In this document: positions 1 to 12,038 of the stretch, piece by piece
Layout of the letters: every line of letters begins with the position of its first letter
Numbering within the stretch: position 1 is the first letter of the stretch
DNA from: Sipunculus nudus
Taxonomy: Eukaryota > Annelida > Sipuncula > Golfingiida > Sipunculidae
NCBI GenBank assembly: GCA_026874595.1
Contig: CM049310.1
Location: forward strand, 47,381,058-47,445,057
Length of the DNA stretch: 64,000 nt
Reading direction: 5' to 3'
Notes under the pieces: model-generated
Told to the model about the DNA's origin: nothing
The model's database searches: none
Seen by the model: only the letters and a program-made list of their open reading frames with translations
Position numbers and translations under genes: made by a program

Positions 1-1882
1 TTCAAGTCTTGTGGAAAAAATTTACAATCACAGAGACAATAAGGTTTGTTCCCAATACAGATGAGTCCCTCATGCAGATATTTAAAACGTACTAAGAGTG
101 GTTGGGCTGTTTCATGTACCAAAATCACAGTACACATACAATACTGAATATGCCAAGCACAGTTTTCAAGAGTTTTGCCGCCAGTTTCCCAACGACCACT
201 GGGGTCATCAACTTACCCATCTGGATGTTGTTCGTTGAGAACCGATTTTGATGGTACGAATGGTTTTCATTTGATCACAGAAAGGATAAAATTATATAAA
301 TAAAGTTCTCTTAATATGATTTAGTAATTTTTGTAAGGCCTGTTTTTACCTGAAACCCAAAATGTACCCAAGTGCATTAGATCCGCGCAATATTCAATAT
401 TAAGTATCCTTTTTTTTGCAAAAGCATCAATTTTAAGGAATTTAATTAAATGTTCAGTCAATGAAAGGTATGAGTTCTATAGAAATCGAAAGCGTTTAAA
501 CAGTTTTAACCCTGATATATGGTCACAGAAAGAGTGCTGAATTAATCTTTTCCATTGTGATCTAACCTGATGCAGAAAAAAAACTACGCATTGCTACATT
601 TTGTATACTTGCATATTTTATTAATTTATTAATATCAAATCTAGTTAAAATAAATCGTAATGTATGGTTGTTAATATGATCGTCAGAAATGAACCTTTTT
701 ATTTAACTGATTGGTTGTAGTGGATTTATCTCTGGTGGGAGTACCATCAATAGCCTTGATTCATTTCTAGCTTGGTCTTTACTGTTTGAAACACCACGTA
801 AACTGTATATCTGGACAACCATCGACAAGACACAAATCAAAATAGTTTAATACTATTTCCAATTTCATCATGTCATAAGATATGTACACGCTCTCCTACC
901 ATAAGGTAAATCGGTCACTTTGACCTCATTCCTTCTAGTAATTCGGTAAGGTTATATTGCAATGAAATCCTGTTGAAACTCTTCATAACAACCATCTTTT
1001 TCAACAGATTTGACAAAGTTTCTTCAATATATGATCTTCTGGTACATCTATTTAGGAAATAAGATCAGTATTGAAAAGTTTGTAAAAGTATCAAACTGGC
1101 ATTTAATGCAATTAAAGATTGATTGACAGTTGGGAGTGTGACCAGATCTCAGTGGTAAACACACTGGTGTCCGAAATTCTTGTGGACAGGCCCTTGGATA
1201 ATCAGCTTTGCCTCTTGATAAGTTTGCCATTTGGCTTCAAAATACTTTTATTTCATCATAAAAGATTAAAACTAATGCAGGAGTAGGGTTCCCACGCCCT
1301 TTATTTATTATTGTTTTTAAATATAAGTATTTAAACAGGTCATGATTTTTGTTTGAAGTCCTGCCAAGGATGAGCTAAATTGCCTGTTTCACATGTGACA
1401 GAACATTTCTTGGCAAATTATGGTGAAATGGTCATGAATTGTCGTTAAAGGTCGGGGGAGGAATAATGGTAAAATTAATCTGCTTAAAGTATGGGAACCC
1501 TGAGGAGTGAGAAAAAAAAACGGAGCATGATGTATGGATTATTGTTAACTAACATTACTCACCTGCGTTCACATTTCAGTTAGCCAACCAGAATGAGATT
1601 CTTCACGATTTGGATCATTTTCTCAATACATTATTTCAGCCAGTTACATTATCATCAGTGCGATATTCTCACATACCATCGAGAATAAAGCTGTCCAATT
1701 TCGCACACGATTTAAAATATGTAGTCCGAAAGTATTTCCCCCTTTTTATGTTTCATATAAAGCAGAAACAGTCCATTTTCAAATTCTTTTGTCAAATCAT
1801 TCAAAATATTTAAATGTACGGAGGATATATGTACTGTAAAAACACAAAATATTCCTTTTAATTTTCTTCAAACCATCTAAAA

Positions 1883-1938
<56 letters not shown>

Positions 1939-2174
1939 GATCTAGTAAAGGATATAAAATTTAATATATAAGGCAGTTTGATAATACTGAAACATTAATA
2001 ACTATAGAGGAATTGCTTTATTAAATACTACTGGAAAGATATTTACTAAAATACTCTGTTCTGTTCAAGACTGAATACTGAGTACAGAATTAAGATTGTA
2101 TTCGGTAATACTCAAAAATTTTCACTGCTCGCGTTAATTCAGATATAATTGTGCAAGACAAAAGGGATGGTTTA
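1..2174. other. Intergenic, no gene seen
   Basis: AT-rich sequence with no ORF that looks coding; the short ORFs have no recognisable composition or motif. It holds one (TA)n microsatellite, listed separately. I see nothing else in it. Confidence 0.6.
1885..1936. repeat. (TA)n microsatellite
   Basis: About 50 bp of uninterrupted TA dinucleotides, directly visible. Confidence 0.95.
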
Positions 2175-4053
2175 TTTTTAGCTCAGCTGACTATAAGTCA
2201 TCTGATCTATAGTCGTGGTCCATTGTCCGTCGTCTGTCCGTAGATGTGGCACGTTTTGAAACCGTAAGACCTAGGAATCCAAAATTTGGCATAATGTTGG
2301 ATGTCCCCAAGATCTCCTACTAAGCCGAAAACTGGGTCTTTGCAACTTCGTTCCTTTGAGAAATTAAGGAAAAACCTCAATTTTTTTTCAAAAAACCTAT
2401 TTTCACACTTCACGACTGCCAAATATCAAAATCACTCATCTGTTTTTCCTCATATTTACCATAAATAATCCTCTATATAGTTCCTATGTACATGCCAGAA
2501 ATTAGGTCTGTATTATTTAATTTAAGAAAGTTATGGGCCAAAACACAATGCATATTGTAAATAATCAGGAAAGAAATTTGATCACTTAACACAAAACTTG
2601 TTAAAGCTAAGCACTTTTTTCCAGTAATATAACTTTTATTAATCAAAATTAAATTGTATACCCAAAATTAGATCAAAATCTTTTAATTTTTTTTAAATAT
2701 TAGCAAACATAAAAAATTGGTACCTTAAATTTTGCCCAACATTGACCATGGCACGTTTTTTTCCTGTAACTGCTGTGGATTTAATTTTCAAAGCATGCTT
2801 TTGTTAACACCAAAAATTTGAAACAAGTTGATCAAAAACTGTATATTTCATTCAAGTTTTCAAGCACTTAATTGTTTTAAGTTATGAGCCCAAACATAAT
2901 GCACTTTTTAAAAAATCACGAAATATATTTACTCCCTTAACAAGAGGATTGCTGAAGCTAGAGATTTTTTTGTCAGGGATGGAACATTATTTAATCAAGA
3001 TTCAATTGAATACCCAAAATTGGTTCAAATTTTATAAGTTATTAGTATAAATATAAAATTAGTATCTTAAATTTTGCCCAACTTTGACCATGGCACGTTT
3101 GTTTCCTGAGAGATCTGTTGATATAATTTTCATATCATGCACACATAAGGATTTCATCTTTGTAGTTTAGAAAGCTGAAAGAAATTGGCCAAAAATTGTA
3201 GCTTTTATTAATGTTTTTATGAGACCATGTCAGACCCAGGCTCTACCCAGCCCCTCTTTAGTCACCTGTATGTTGACCTTGTTGACCTTTCAGCAAATTA
3301 TGCACGCTTGAGGTGAGGCATACACTGCGGCAGCCAGGCAGCTAATGCCCAGCCACAGTTGATCCAGGTGTCCAACCCAACTCATCTAGTAGTTGTTTTG
3401 AAAAACAACATAACAATAAACAATAAATTTATAAAATTTTATTGGTTTTTAATAACAAGTTAAAGAAAAATTAATAGAAAAAGAATTTTTTAGTTGATGA
3501 GTAACAGGAAATTAACTTGCAATTACTGATGATGTAAGAATCTTGTATGGATGGATAGAATGTCAATATCAATTTTATTCCAAATAACACCATGCAGTCA
3601 CTTATGGTGTTTTTCAGTTAATTTTTTAATGATAAAAAATAAATCATATTATTCATTACTAATTACTTATTTTAATAATCATTTCAGTTATATTTTATTT
3701 TAAAAAATCATATGATTTTCTTTTTATTTTTTTAAATAAAAATTATATTGGCACAATATTTGTTACTAAATTTGAATAAATAGTTAAACTCTTATTATAT
3801 GTGCTGCTTATAAGTTATATGGCCAAGTCAAAATCTGTGTGACGATAGCACTCCGTTTGTTAATGAAATAAATGAAATCAATCCTCTTCCCTGTCTCCAA
3901 AGATACTATCAAAATCATACATAAGCTAAACACCAACAACTCATAATAAAGCTTATATCTATTACTACACAAAACCAGCATGTGCCTCTTTCCAAAATCA
4001 TATTTTTTATCATATATAACAGCTTAGCGCCGTGACCCATGGATCCCTTGTTT
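2175..4053 (+). mobile_element. Dispersed non-autonomous element, copy 1
   Basis: It opens with TTTTTAGCTCAGCTGACTAT and closes with CGTGACCCATGGATCCCTTG followed by TTT. Three further copies with the same ends lie at about 39187, 52225 and 56382. The body has two related internal units (GGCACGTTTTGAAACCGTAAG early; CCCAAACATAATGCAC repeated). A segment near 3290-3400 (GCCAGGCAGCTAATG, CCAACCCAACTCATCTAG) recurs at 57890-57955 in copy 4. No transposase ORF is visible, so it looks non-autonomous. The GCTCAGCTG start and CAGCTTAGC near the end are an imperfect inverted pair. Confidence 0.8.
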
Positions 4054-5900
4054 CAATTTTAGCAAAGGTTTTCATAGATTTCCACATACACTATTTTTGT
4101 CCATGTAGGTCAGATAAAACAGGGATGCATCTACACATAAATGTTTACTTCGTTTATCAAAAGTCAGCTTGTTGTGTCAAGTTATACAAAGGTTTGACGG
4201 GTATAAATTTAAATGTGTTAGCGGTACAAGACAAGGTTGTTTATTAAGCTCAATATAATTTGCTTTTGTATATCAGGTATACATATTCTTTAGATCGGAT
4301 TAGAATGCACAGCTTCCTCGTAATATGATGTCCTCAGGACATTCAAATATTTTAAATAATTAGCCTTATAAAGAACTCTCAAAGAAATACGGTTTTAGCT
4401 TTGTATGGTTAAAGCATGGAATTGGGGAGTTAAAAAGTTTATAAATTTGTGTACATATAGGGTAAAAACAATGGCAAGTAATAAATGTTATGCAAAAATC
4501 CCAAGGTATATGCAGTCTTAGTATAGAGTGAGATTTAAATTCCAGTTGAACCAGAAAACTATTTACATCATATGGCATTTGTGTAGGGACCAGTTTTATC
4601 CCCCCAAAAAATTAGACTATAAGTGATCGTAATTATGAAATTGAAATAAGATGGAAACAACCATGCAGCGTATGTAAAACGTGTAATCTTGATGAAGGGA
4701 GATGTGAACAGACTTTTCTGTGTATTCATGTTCCATTAATTATTAACCCCTAACTGTTTACAGGCTCACTAAAGAGCACTCAGACTGGTACCAATACAAC
4801 TCCCTAATATGGCTATATTCACTAGGTCAAACATATTGCATATTAATTTTTATGTTTCAAAGATTCCCAATAACTCTCAGTAAAATTCAATGGTGCTTAC
4901 AGGGACTGGTGGGAGTTACAGCAGGATAAATTTAAATGAAAATATTTTCCAATATTTAAAAATAGGCAGAGAGATGGGAAAACAAAGCAAATAACTTTAA
5001 TTTCCATTCTACTGAGACAGGAAAATAATGAACAAATTTTGCATTGGATCCTATTTTTCTTTTGTTAAGTCATTTTTTTAAGTTTATAAATTTTACTATA
5101 TATTTACAGTATATTATATATCTCTGAATATTAAATTTAATTGATTCACAAATCTAAATTGCTTCAACAATTATACTTAATTTAGTCAGTTAAACTCACA
5201 TTATGCACCCAGATATATTTCTTTTTTTTTTATAAAATATATTTTTTAAATTTGCAAAGCAATAAATATATGAAAATAACACTCCAGAATTAACAGTTTT
5301 AAATTGAACCTTTATTTGTCAGAAATCTAAAAGAAATGTATACAGGAAAGGTCAGCTTGTTGTTGCCGGTCAGCTTTCATTCAGGATTAAAGATAAGAAC
5401 TTTTTTAAATGAAATTTTAATTAATAAGAAGAAATCTCTAAAAACATATCGTTTAATTAGGTTCCTTACCCGCTCATAAAGCTTGGCAACACAGCCGTTT
5501 ATTTTATTACATTGCTAGTCAACATAAAAAGCCGCGCACATGTCTCAGGACATTGCAGAAAGGAAAAAACATAGCCACATCACACAATTTCAAGTAACTG
5601 CCTTCATGCATATATCTAATCCAAATTTTTATTCTAGGTTTAGAGAAGGAAAACCGAAATATGCGGTATTTCTTAATCCGTTATTATTTATTTTTCGTTT
5701 CTTTTTGTATGTTCTTATTATTTCACTTGAATTACTTTTTAAATATATATTATCATTTACATGCTCAAACAAATACATTTATCATCCTTATTTTCTTGTT
5801 TCTTGACGCAAACAAGAAGACTCAGTATCAGTTTGTTACTTGAAAAATATCATCATTCCCTTTAATACAGCCCACTTAATAATATTCTTTTCCAGTCTAC
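4054..5900. other. Intergenic, no gene seen
   Basis: AT-rich with several homopolymer T runs. ORFs of 60-100 codons show no conserved motif and low-complexity F/I/Y composition. No RNA gene or repeat recognised. Confidence 0.5.
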
Positions 5901-5919
5901 TTCTTCAGACAACCTGTTC

Positions 5920-6239
5920 TTATTTGTACTTTCTGCAGCGAGGGTGCAGGAGAAATGGGCTAAACGAAGTGAATGAGCCGGACCAGATCATGTGACATAC
6001 ATATGCATGAGCTGATGCGGCATGGTTAAAAATAGCACGCGGAAGTGGTAAGCAAGAAATCATAACAACGGTCGCGTGGGGGGATTGCACAAGCACATGG
6101 TAATGTGTTTGTTGACATTGTGAAATAGAGAACCTGCTTATAATGCGAAATTGTACCGAATATGGGATTTCAGAATCGCTGAAGGAACTACAGACCAGTT
6201 GAACAAATTGGGCTTGCACCAAGTAAAGCTGTTTGACAG
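5920..6239 (+). promoter_or_regulatory. Possible promoter and non-coding first exon (donor at 6239/6240)
   Basis: This stretch is clearly richer in CpG than its surroundings (for example GCGGCAT, GCACGCGGAAG, GGTCGCGTGG, GCGAAATTG). It also carries the E-box-like TCATGTGAC near 5990. It ends TTTGACAG|GTGAGACTT, a strong splice donor. The only nearby gene is the single-exon ORF with ATG at 9735, which has a plausible acceptor (TATACTTTACAG|TG) 15 nt before its ATG. Linking the two is inference; transcript data would decide. It could instead be an unrelated CpG-rich intergenic segment. Confidence 0.3.
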
Positions 6240-6689
6240 GTGAGACTTAAGGTGTCATCTTATGGCTTTCATGTTGGCCCCGTTGGATATATTTACTGCT
6301 TGTTTATATCGGGCCTTTAATTTAATATATCTTCGGTATATAATATACACACCGTAATACATAGAATGTAATATGCGCCATCTTTTGTAAATCAGTTTCC
6401 ATATAACGTTATGTCATATTTGAGAATCATTGTTCTATATTGAGTTGTATAATCAGTAATATCAGGCCTGTACGTACTACGCCCATGATTGCTATTGCAT
6501 CACAAATGCTAAGGTTCAAGGCTACTGACAAGGATGTAATCTGCGTTTAATAAAAGTATTTTTTCTGCTGGTAAAATAATATATTTTTATACTATTAATT
6601 GTTTATGTATTTAATATTATTATTTGCACAGATCGACACACATTTCGATATTTACTTGACTGTTGGGGTTTTAAATTTCCACTTTCGTG

Positions 6690-9560
6690 AAGTACCCAAA
6701 GTACCCCCCCCCCCCCCAGAAAAGTCAAAAATTTCATACAAAAACTTCAATATCTCATTAACTACATCACTGATGGTCATGACTTTTGGCGTACATATTG
6801 ATCATGAGATGTTCCATCAGTTCCTGCAGACTGGTGGCGCCACCTTTATTTTCAATTCTTTACGAATTTTTTCTCTATTTTTGAGACCTTTAAAAAATGT
6901 GAACATCTGTTAACAGGGCACAAATCGTAAAGAGTGGACCTAGAATCTTCATTCTTGACCCAGTGACAGACCTATGAAAAGTCTCCATGAGACCAGAAAT
7001 TAGGTCTTTGTTACCAAAATCCTTCGAGCTATGGGGCTCCAAAGTACCCCCAGAATAGTAAAAAAAAAATCCATACAAAAACTTCAATATCTCATTAACT
7101 ACATCACTGATGGTCATGATTTTTGGCAAACATATTGACCATGAGATGTTTCATCAGTTTCTGCAGACTGGTGGCGCCACCTGTATTTTTCGATTTTTTT
7201 ACGAATTGTTTTCTCTATTTTTAGACCTTTAAAAATGTGAACATCTTTTAACTTGGCACAAATCGTAAAGACGACACCTAGAATCTTCATTCTTGACACA
7301 CAGGGAGACCCATAAAAAGTCTCCATGGAAACCTGAAATTAGGTCTCTGTTACCCATAACCTTTGAGCTGTGGGGCTCCCAATTACCCCCCAGAATAATG
7401 GAAAATTTGATAAAAAAAACTGCAACATCTCTATAACTACAACATTGATGGTCATGATTTTTGGCATATATATTTATCAAGAGGTGTTCCATCAGTTCCT
7501 GCAGACTGGTGGCGCCACCTGTATTTTTTTCAAATTTTTACAATTTTTTTTTTCTCTATTTATGAGATCTTTAAGGATGTAGTTATCTGTCAAAAGGGTA
7601 AAATTGTAAAGACGAGACCTAGAATCTTCATTATTGACACACAGGGAGACCGATGAAAAGTCTCCATGGAAACCTGAAATTTGGCACTCCAAAGTATAGC
7701 TCAGAATAATGGAAAATGTGATACAAAAGCTGAAGTATCTGAACAACTAATGCAGAGATCACCATAATTGTTTGAATTGTTATTGATCATGGAATGTTTC
7801 ATCAGTTTCTGCAGACTGGTGGCACCACCTATATTTTTTTGTGTTTTTTACGAATTTTTTTCTCTACTTTTGCGACCTTGAAAGATATGAACATCTGTTA
7901 ACAGGGCACAAATCGTATAGACCGGACCTAGAATCTTCATTCTTGACACACAGGGAGACCCATGAAAAGTCTCCATGGAAAACTGAAATTAGGTCTCTGT
8001 TACCCATATCCTTTAAGCTGTATGGCTCCAAAATACCCCCAAGAATAATGAAAAATTTGATACAAAAACTGCAGTATCTCATTAACTACAACACTGATGG
8101 TCATGATTTTTGGTATACATATTGATCATGAGGTGTTCCATCAGTTTCTGCAGACTGGGTGCGCCACCTCTATTTTTTCAATTTTTTACAAATTCTTTTC
8201 TCAATTTTTGCGACCTTGAAAGATATGAACATCTGTTAACAGGGCACAAATCGTATAGACCGGACCTAGAATCTTCATTCTTGACACACAGGGAGACCCA
8301 TGAAAAGTCTCCATGGAAAACTGAAATTAGGTCTCTGTTACCCATATCCTTTAAGCTGTATGGCTCCAAAATACCCCCAAGAATAATGAAAAATTTGATA
8401 CAAAAACTGCAGTATCTCATTAACTACAACACTGATGGTCATGATTTTTGGTATACATATTGATCATGAGGTGTCCCATCAGTTTCTGCAGACTGGGTGC
8501 GCCACCTCTATTTTTTCAATTTTTTACAAATTCTTTTCTCAATTTTTGAGACTTTTAAAGATGTGGTTATCTGTCAACAGGGTACAAATCCTAACAACTG
8601 GACCTAATATCTTCATTCTTTTCATACAAGGAGGCCCATGCATGAAAAGTGTCTGTGGAAACCTGAAATTAGGTCTCTGTTTCCAATATCCTTCAAGCTA
8701 TAGGACTCCGAAGTATCCCTCAGAATAATGAACAATTTGATACAAAAGCTGAAGTATCTGAACAACTAATGCAGAGATCACAATGATTCTTTGCATGGAA
8801 ATTGATTATGGAGTGTTTCATCAGTTTCTGCAGACTGGGTGCGCCACCTCTATTTTTTCAAATTTTTACCAATTTTTTTCTCAATTTTTGAAATCTTTTA
8901 AGATGTGGTTATCTGTCAACAGGGTACAAATCCTAACAACTGGACCTAATATCTTCATTCTTTTCATACAAGGAGGCCCATGAAAAGTGTCTGTGGAAAC
9001 CTGAAATTAGGTCTCTGTTTCCAATATCCTTCAAGCTTTAGGACTCCGAAGTATCCCTCAGAATAATGAACAATTTGATACAAAAGCTGAAGTATCTGAA
9101 CAACTAATGCAGAGATCACCATGATTCTTTGCATGGATATTGATTATGGCGTGTTTCATCAGTTTCTGCAGACTGGTGGTGCCACCTATATTTTATTCAA
9201 TTTTTCGAATTTTTTTCTCTATTTTTGAGACCTTTAAGGATGCTGGCATCTGTTTACATGGCACAAATTGTAACAACTGGACCTAGAATCTTCATTAGTG
9301 TCATGCAAGGAGGCCCATGAAAAATGTCTGTGGAAACTTGAAATTTGTTCTCTGTTACCCATAACCTGCAACCTATAGGACTCCAAAGTATCCCTCAGAA
9401 TAATGGAAAATTTGAAACAAAAGCTGAAGTATCTGAACAACTAATGCAGAGATCACCATGATTCTTTGCATGCATATTGACCATTAAGTCTTTTTATTAG
9501 TTTCTGCAGACTCTTGGAGCCACCTGTATTTTTTATGCATTTTTTCTCTATTTTTGAGAT
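6690..9560. repeat. ~338-bp tandem array (8-9 units) with GGTGGCGCCACC palindrome
   Basis: Each unit contains CATCAGTTTCTGCAGACTGG, the GGTGGCGCCACC palindrome or a variant, a T-rich stretch, CACAAATCGTAAAGA-like and CCTAGAATCTTCATTCTTGA motifs, and a GAAATTAGGTCTCTGTTACC motif. Palindrome positions are 6833, 7170, 7508, 7818, 8158, 8495, 8838, 9175 and about 9513, a spacing of 310-343 bp. Units near 7870-8160 and 8208-8500 are almost identical, so part of the array is young. The many 60-117-codon ORFs here, including identical ones, are products of the periodicity and not genes. Confidence 0.95.
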
Positions 9561-9671
9561 ATATAAATACAGACACAATCTTGGCCTGTTGGTTAACCTG
9601 TTTGATGCTTCAGTTGAATGGGTATATACTACCCATTCAGATGATAAAATTTCCTTTTGCGAATCTCTTCC

Positions 9672-9709
9672 CAGTCAGCTGAGCGTCATGACCCATGGGT
9701 CACCTGTTA
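9672..9709 (+). repeat. Remnant end of the AGCTCAGCTGAC element family
   Basis: CAGCTGAGCGTCATGACCCA and the following TGGGTC match the 3' end of the four large elements (for example 58979-59010). No body is attached. It lies immediately before the acceptor-like site and ATG of the orphan gene, so it cautions against using the longer ORF start at 9657. Confidence 0.6.
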
Positions 9710-9734
9710 TACTTTACAGTGTCTCGTGACCAAG

Positions 9735-11339
9735 ATGGCGGCTTGCGTTCAGACTCTTGGAATAACGTACGCCGATGTCGTGAAGAGGTCAAGGCCATCA
9801 TGTCCGACGATCGTCTTAAGCCGCCCTAGCAGCCCGTCCAAAACACAATCTGGGATATACATGTACGCGTCTCCACCTGCTTCACCATACGGACAAGCCG
9901 CGGATAAAAATAACCAAACAATCACCAGTTTAAATCAATATAGTGACGAGTGTTATATGGGGGTTCAGACTGAAGATGGCCTGTCATCGAAAAATATCTG
10001 GCAGTTAGATGATTTTGTGTCGGGTTTAAAAACGCATCCTGGTCAAAAAGGCACGAACTCACCAGAGACGTCACCAGAGGAACTGAAGAGTGAGGTGTGT
10101 AAAGCATGCCAACAGAACCGTAAAGTTTTTGAATCGAAAAACTCTGAGTGCGCATGCGGCTCCTTGGAAAATTTAAAAAGACCGGCACATACATGTGACG
10201 AGGAAGAGAACGATACAGTTTTCAGGCTAACAAAGTCTGATAGGTCTAATTCATTAACCGAGAGTAGTGACTCAAAGTATGAGAATGTGGGATCATGTGT
10301 AGACTGTGGCAACACTGACCATAAAGACAACAAGAGTGACGAAAGTGAATATCAGTCCGCAAGTGAACAACCGACCTATGATGGAGCAGCAGCAGACGAC
10401 GACAGTGACGGCAGTAGCGACAGCGATGAGGAAGACGTCATTCTCTACCAATCAGGAGACCAGGGTCCGTCCGTTGACCAATCAGAATGTGACTGCTGCA
10501 CCAAGTCAGGGGCAGGAGAGATTTCTGGCGCTGAAAGTACGGTCGCAGAACAATCTGAAGACGAACGTTCATCTGATGATGAACAATCAGATGAGGAACA
10601 ACCTAGTGATGAACAATGCAGCGAGGAAAATGAAAGTGATGCTGAAACCGCCCCTGCACTGCCCCCTCGTCTTGCTCGTCAAAATGCTATAGCTACCTAC
10701 CCCAGCCCTGAGTTTTTCAAGAAAAACAATACTTCGGTTAGTGGACACTACGCAAAAGCCCGACCCAAAGGGGCTGTCTACTCCGACATTAGTTATTATT
10801 ATGACGCCAGCGATGATTTCGAACTTTTCGACGACGAATCAAGTTACGTATGTGCCGGAAGAGCAACTCGTGTAAGTCCAACCTACCGCTTCCCGAACAA
10901 ACGTCTCGTGGACATTGATCATGTTGTAGACTTCTGGGAGACTGATTTTCAGGTTGGGGACATGATGATCACAAGAATGGGTGCTTGGGAAAGTAGAGGG
11001 ATTGCTCCCGATTTAAAAACTAACAAGAAAGACTACTGCAGGTATATCGCATGCAAATTCCTTTTCAAGAAATGGACAGATTGTAGCAGGTCCATTGAAA
11101 GATGGTACGAAAGATACTGGGGGACCAGTCTATTTAACATCGTCAATCTTAAACAGAAGGTAAATAAGGAAAGGTTTTGCAAATGCTGCGACAGTGGACT
11201 CACGACCCCAGGAGAAGATACATTAGCCTCCTCTGTCGACTATAGCCAACACCAGCCATACAGAGCAAAAAGAGTTGCAAGGCGGAAAGCGCAACATAGT
11301 CATGAAAACAGTTGTAAATCAATATCAAGACTGCGTTAG
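9735..11339 (+). CDS. Uncharacterised acidic protein, single coding exon, 534 aa
   Basis: I do not recognise this protein. The start ATG at 9735 has a strong Kozak context (A at -3, G at +4: CCAAGATGGCGG). An in-frame ATG at 9657 exists, but that 78-nt extension reads through a repeat remnant and an acceptor-like CAG, so I reject it. Layout: a Ser/Pro-rich N-terminus beginning MAACVQTLGITYADVVKR; a very acidic Ser/Asp/Glu region at about residues 205-305 (for example DDDSDGSSDSDEED); a proline motif ALPPRLARQ near 308; a more globular, Trp/Tyr-rich segment at about 380-485 (VVDFWETDFQVGD, RMGAWESRGIAPD, SIERWYERYWGT); and a basic tail (RAKRVARRKAQ) that could be a nuclear signal. Codon use and composition are clearly coding and much richer in GC than the flanks. 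The WET...RMGAWE...YCRYI pattern faintly recalls the C-terminal domain of PPP1R15-type PP1 regulators, but a clean RVxF motif is not obvious. Function is unknown. Confidence 0.75.
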   Translation: MAACVQTLGITYADVVKRSRPSCPTIVLSRPSSPSKTQSGIYMYASPPASPYGQAADKNNQTITSLNQYSDECYMGVQTEDGLSSKNIWQLDDFVSGLKTHPGQKGTNSPETSPEELKSEVCKACQQNRKVFESKNSECACGSLENLKRPAHTCDEEENDTVFRLTKSDRSNSLTESSDSKYENVGSCVDCGNTDHKDNKSDESEYQSASEQPTYDGAAADDDSDGSSDSDEEDVILYQSGDQGPSVDQSECDCCTKSGAGEISGAESTVAEQSEDERSSDDEQSDEEQPSDEQCSEENESDAETAPALPPRLARQNAIATYPSPEFFKKNNTSVSGHYAKARPKGAVYSDISYYYDASDDFELFDDESSYVCAGRATRVSPTYRFPNKRLVDIDHVVDFWETDFQVGDMMITRMGAWESRGIAPDLKTNKKDYCRYIACKFLFKKWTDCSRSIERWYERYWGTSLFNIVNLKQKVNKERFCKCCDSGLTTPGEDTLASSVDYSQHQPYRAKRVARRKAQHSHENSCKSISRLR

Positions 11340-11615
11340 AAACAAGTGATTTATATAAATGCATAGATGTCTTTAGTTTCCAGATTTGGCACAAGATGTC
11401 GCTAGTGGCCGACAAGTAATTTGCATGGTTTGGGAATATAAGTAAACTGCGCGCGGCTCATGGTCACTTTTAAAGCTGTCATGTTAATATCACATAAGGT
11501 AAAAATATCTATTTATTTAAGAGAAAATACGTGTATGTGCCCGTGTGTAAAAGCTTTTACACGTTTTGTAAAAACGAGTAATTTGTTAGTTGTTGATGTG
11601 TTTCATAATATCTAC

Positions 11616-11693
11616 AATAAAATGAAATTATCTGATATGTATTGTATGTGTCTTTTGATTTTCTTTATACTATCTTCTTATAGCCTGAATAAA
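11616..11693 (+). terminator. Candidate polyadenylation signals of the 9735 gene
   Basis: Two AATAAA hexamers, at 11616-11621 and 11688-11693, lie 277 and 349 bp after the stop codon, a sensible 3' UTR length. No transcript evidence is available. Confidence 0.45.
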
Positions 11694-12038
11694 TTTGGAC
11701 CAACTAGGTCATCAAAATATCAGGTACAGATTTTATATATCACTGTAATAAGTCAATATTAAATCAAAATTATGTAAGTACTCCAGTTTCTTTTTAACTG
11801 ATGCATGGATCGCCTTGACATTTGAAGTGCCAGCCGTGTCTGTTGGATATGTCCAGTGCCGCCATCTATGAAATTTATTTTTTTTACGGAAGCTCGAGAT
11901 TGATTTATGACTGACAATTAATATTCATGTGACACTAAAAATAAATGTACTTTAGATGACAGAATTTGTAAAATCCCCGTTAATCATATATAGTTTGACC
12001 ATATTTAGGTCAAGCTCTTTCAAAGGCTATCAAAAGCC

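Noticed and set aside
7841-8463. Identical 72-117-codon ORFs on both strands
   Set aside because: Explained by near-identical units of the 338-bp tandem repeat.
9657-9734. Upstream in-frame start for the orphan gene
   Set aside because: The extra 26 codons run through a transposon-end remnant and an acceptor-like site; the ATG at 9735 has the better Kozak context.
10306-10692. 128-codon plus-strand ORF
   Set aside because: Shadow frame inside the acidic region of the 9735 gene.
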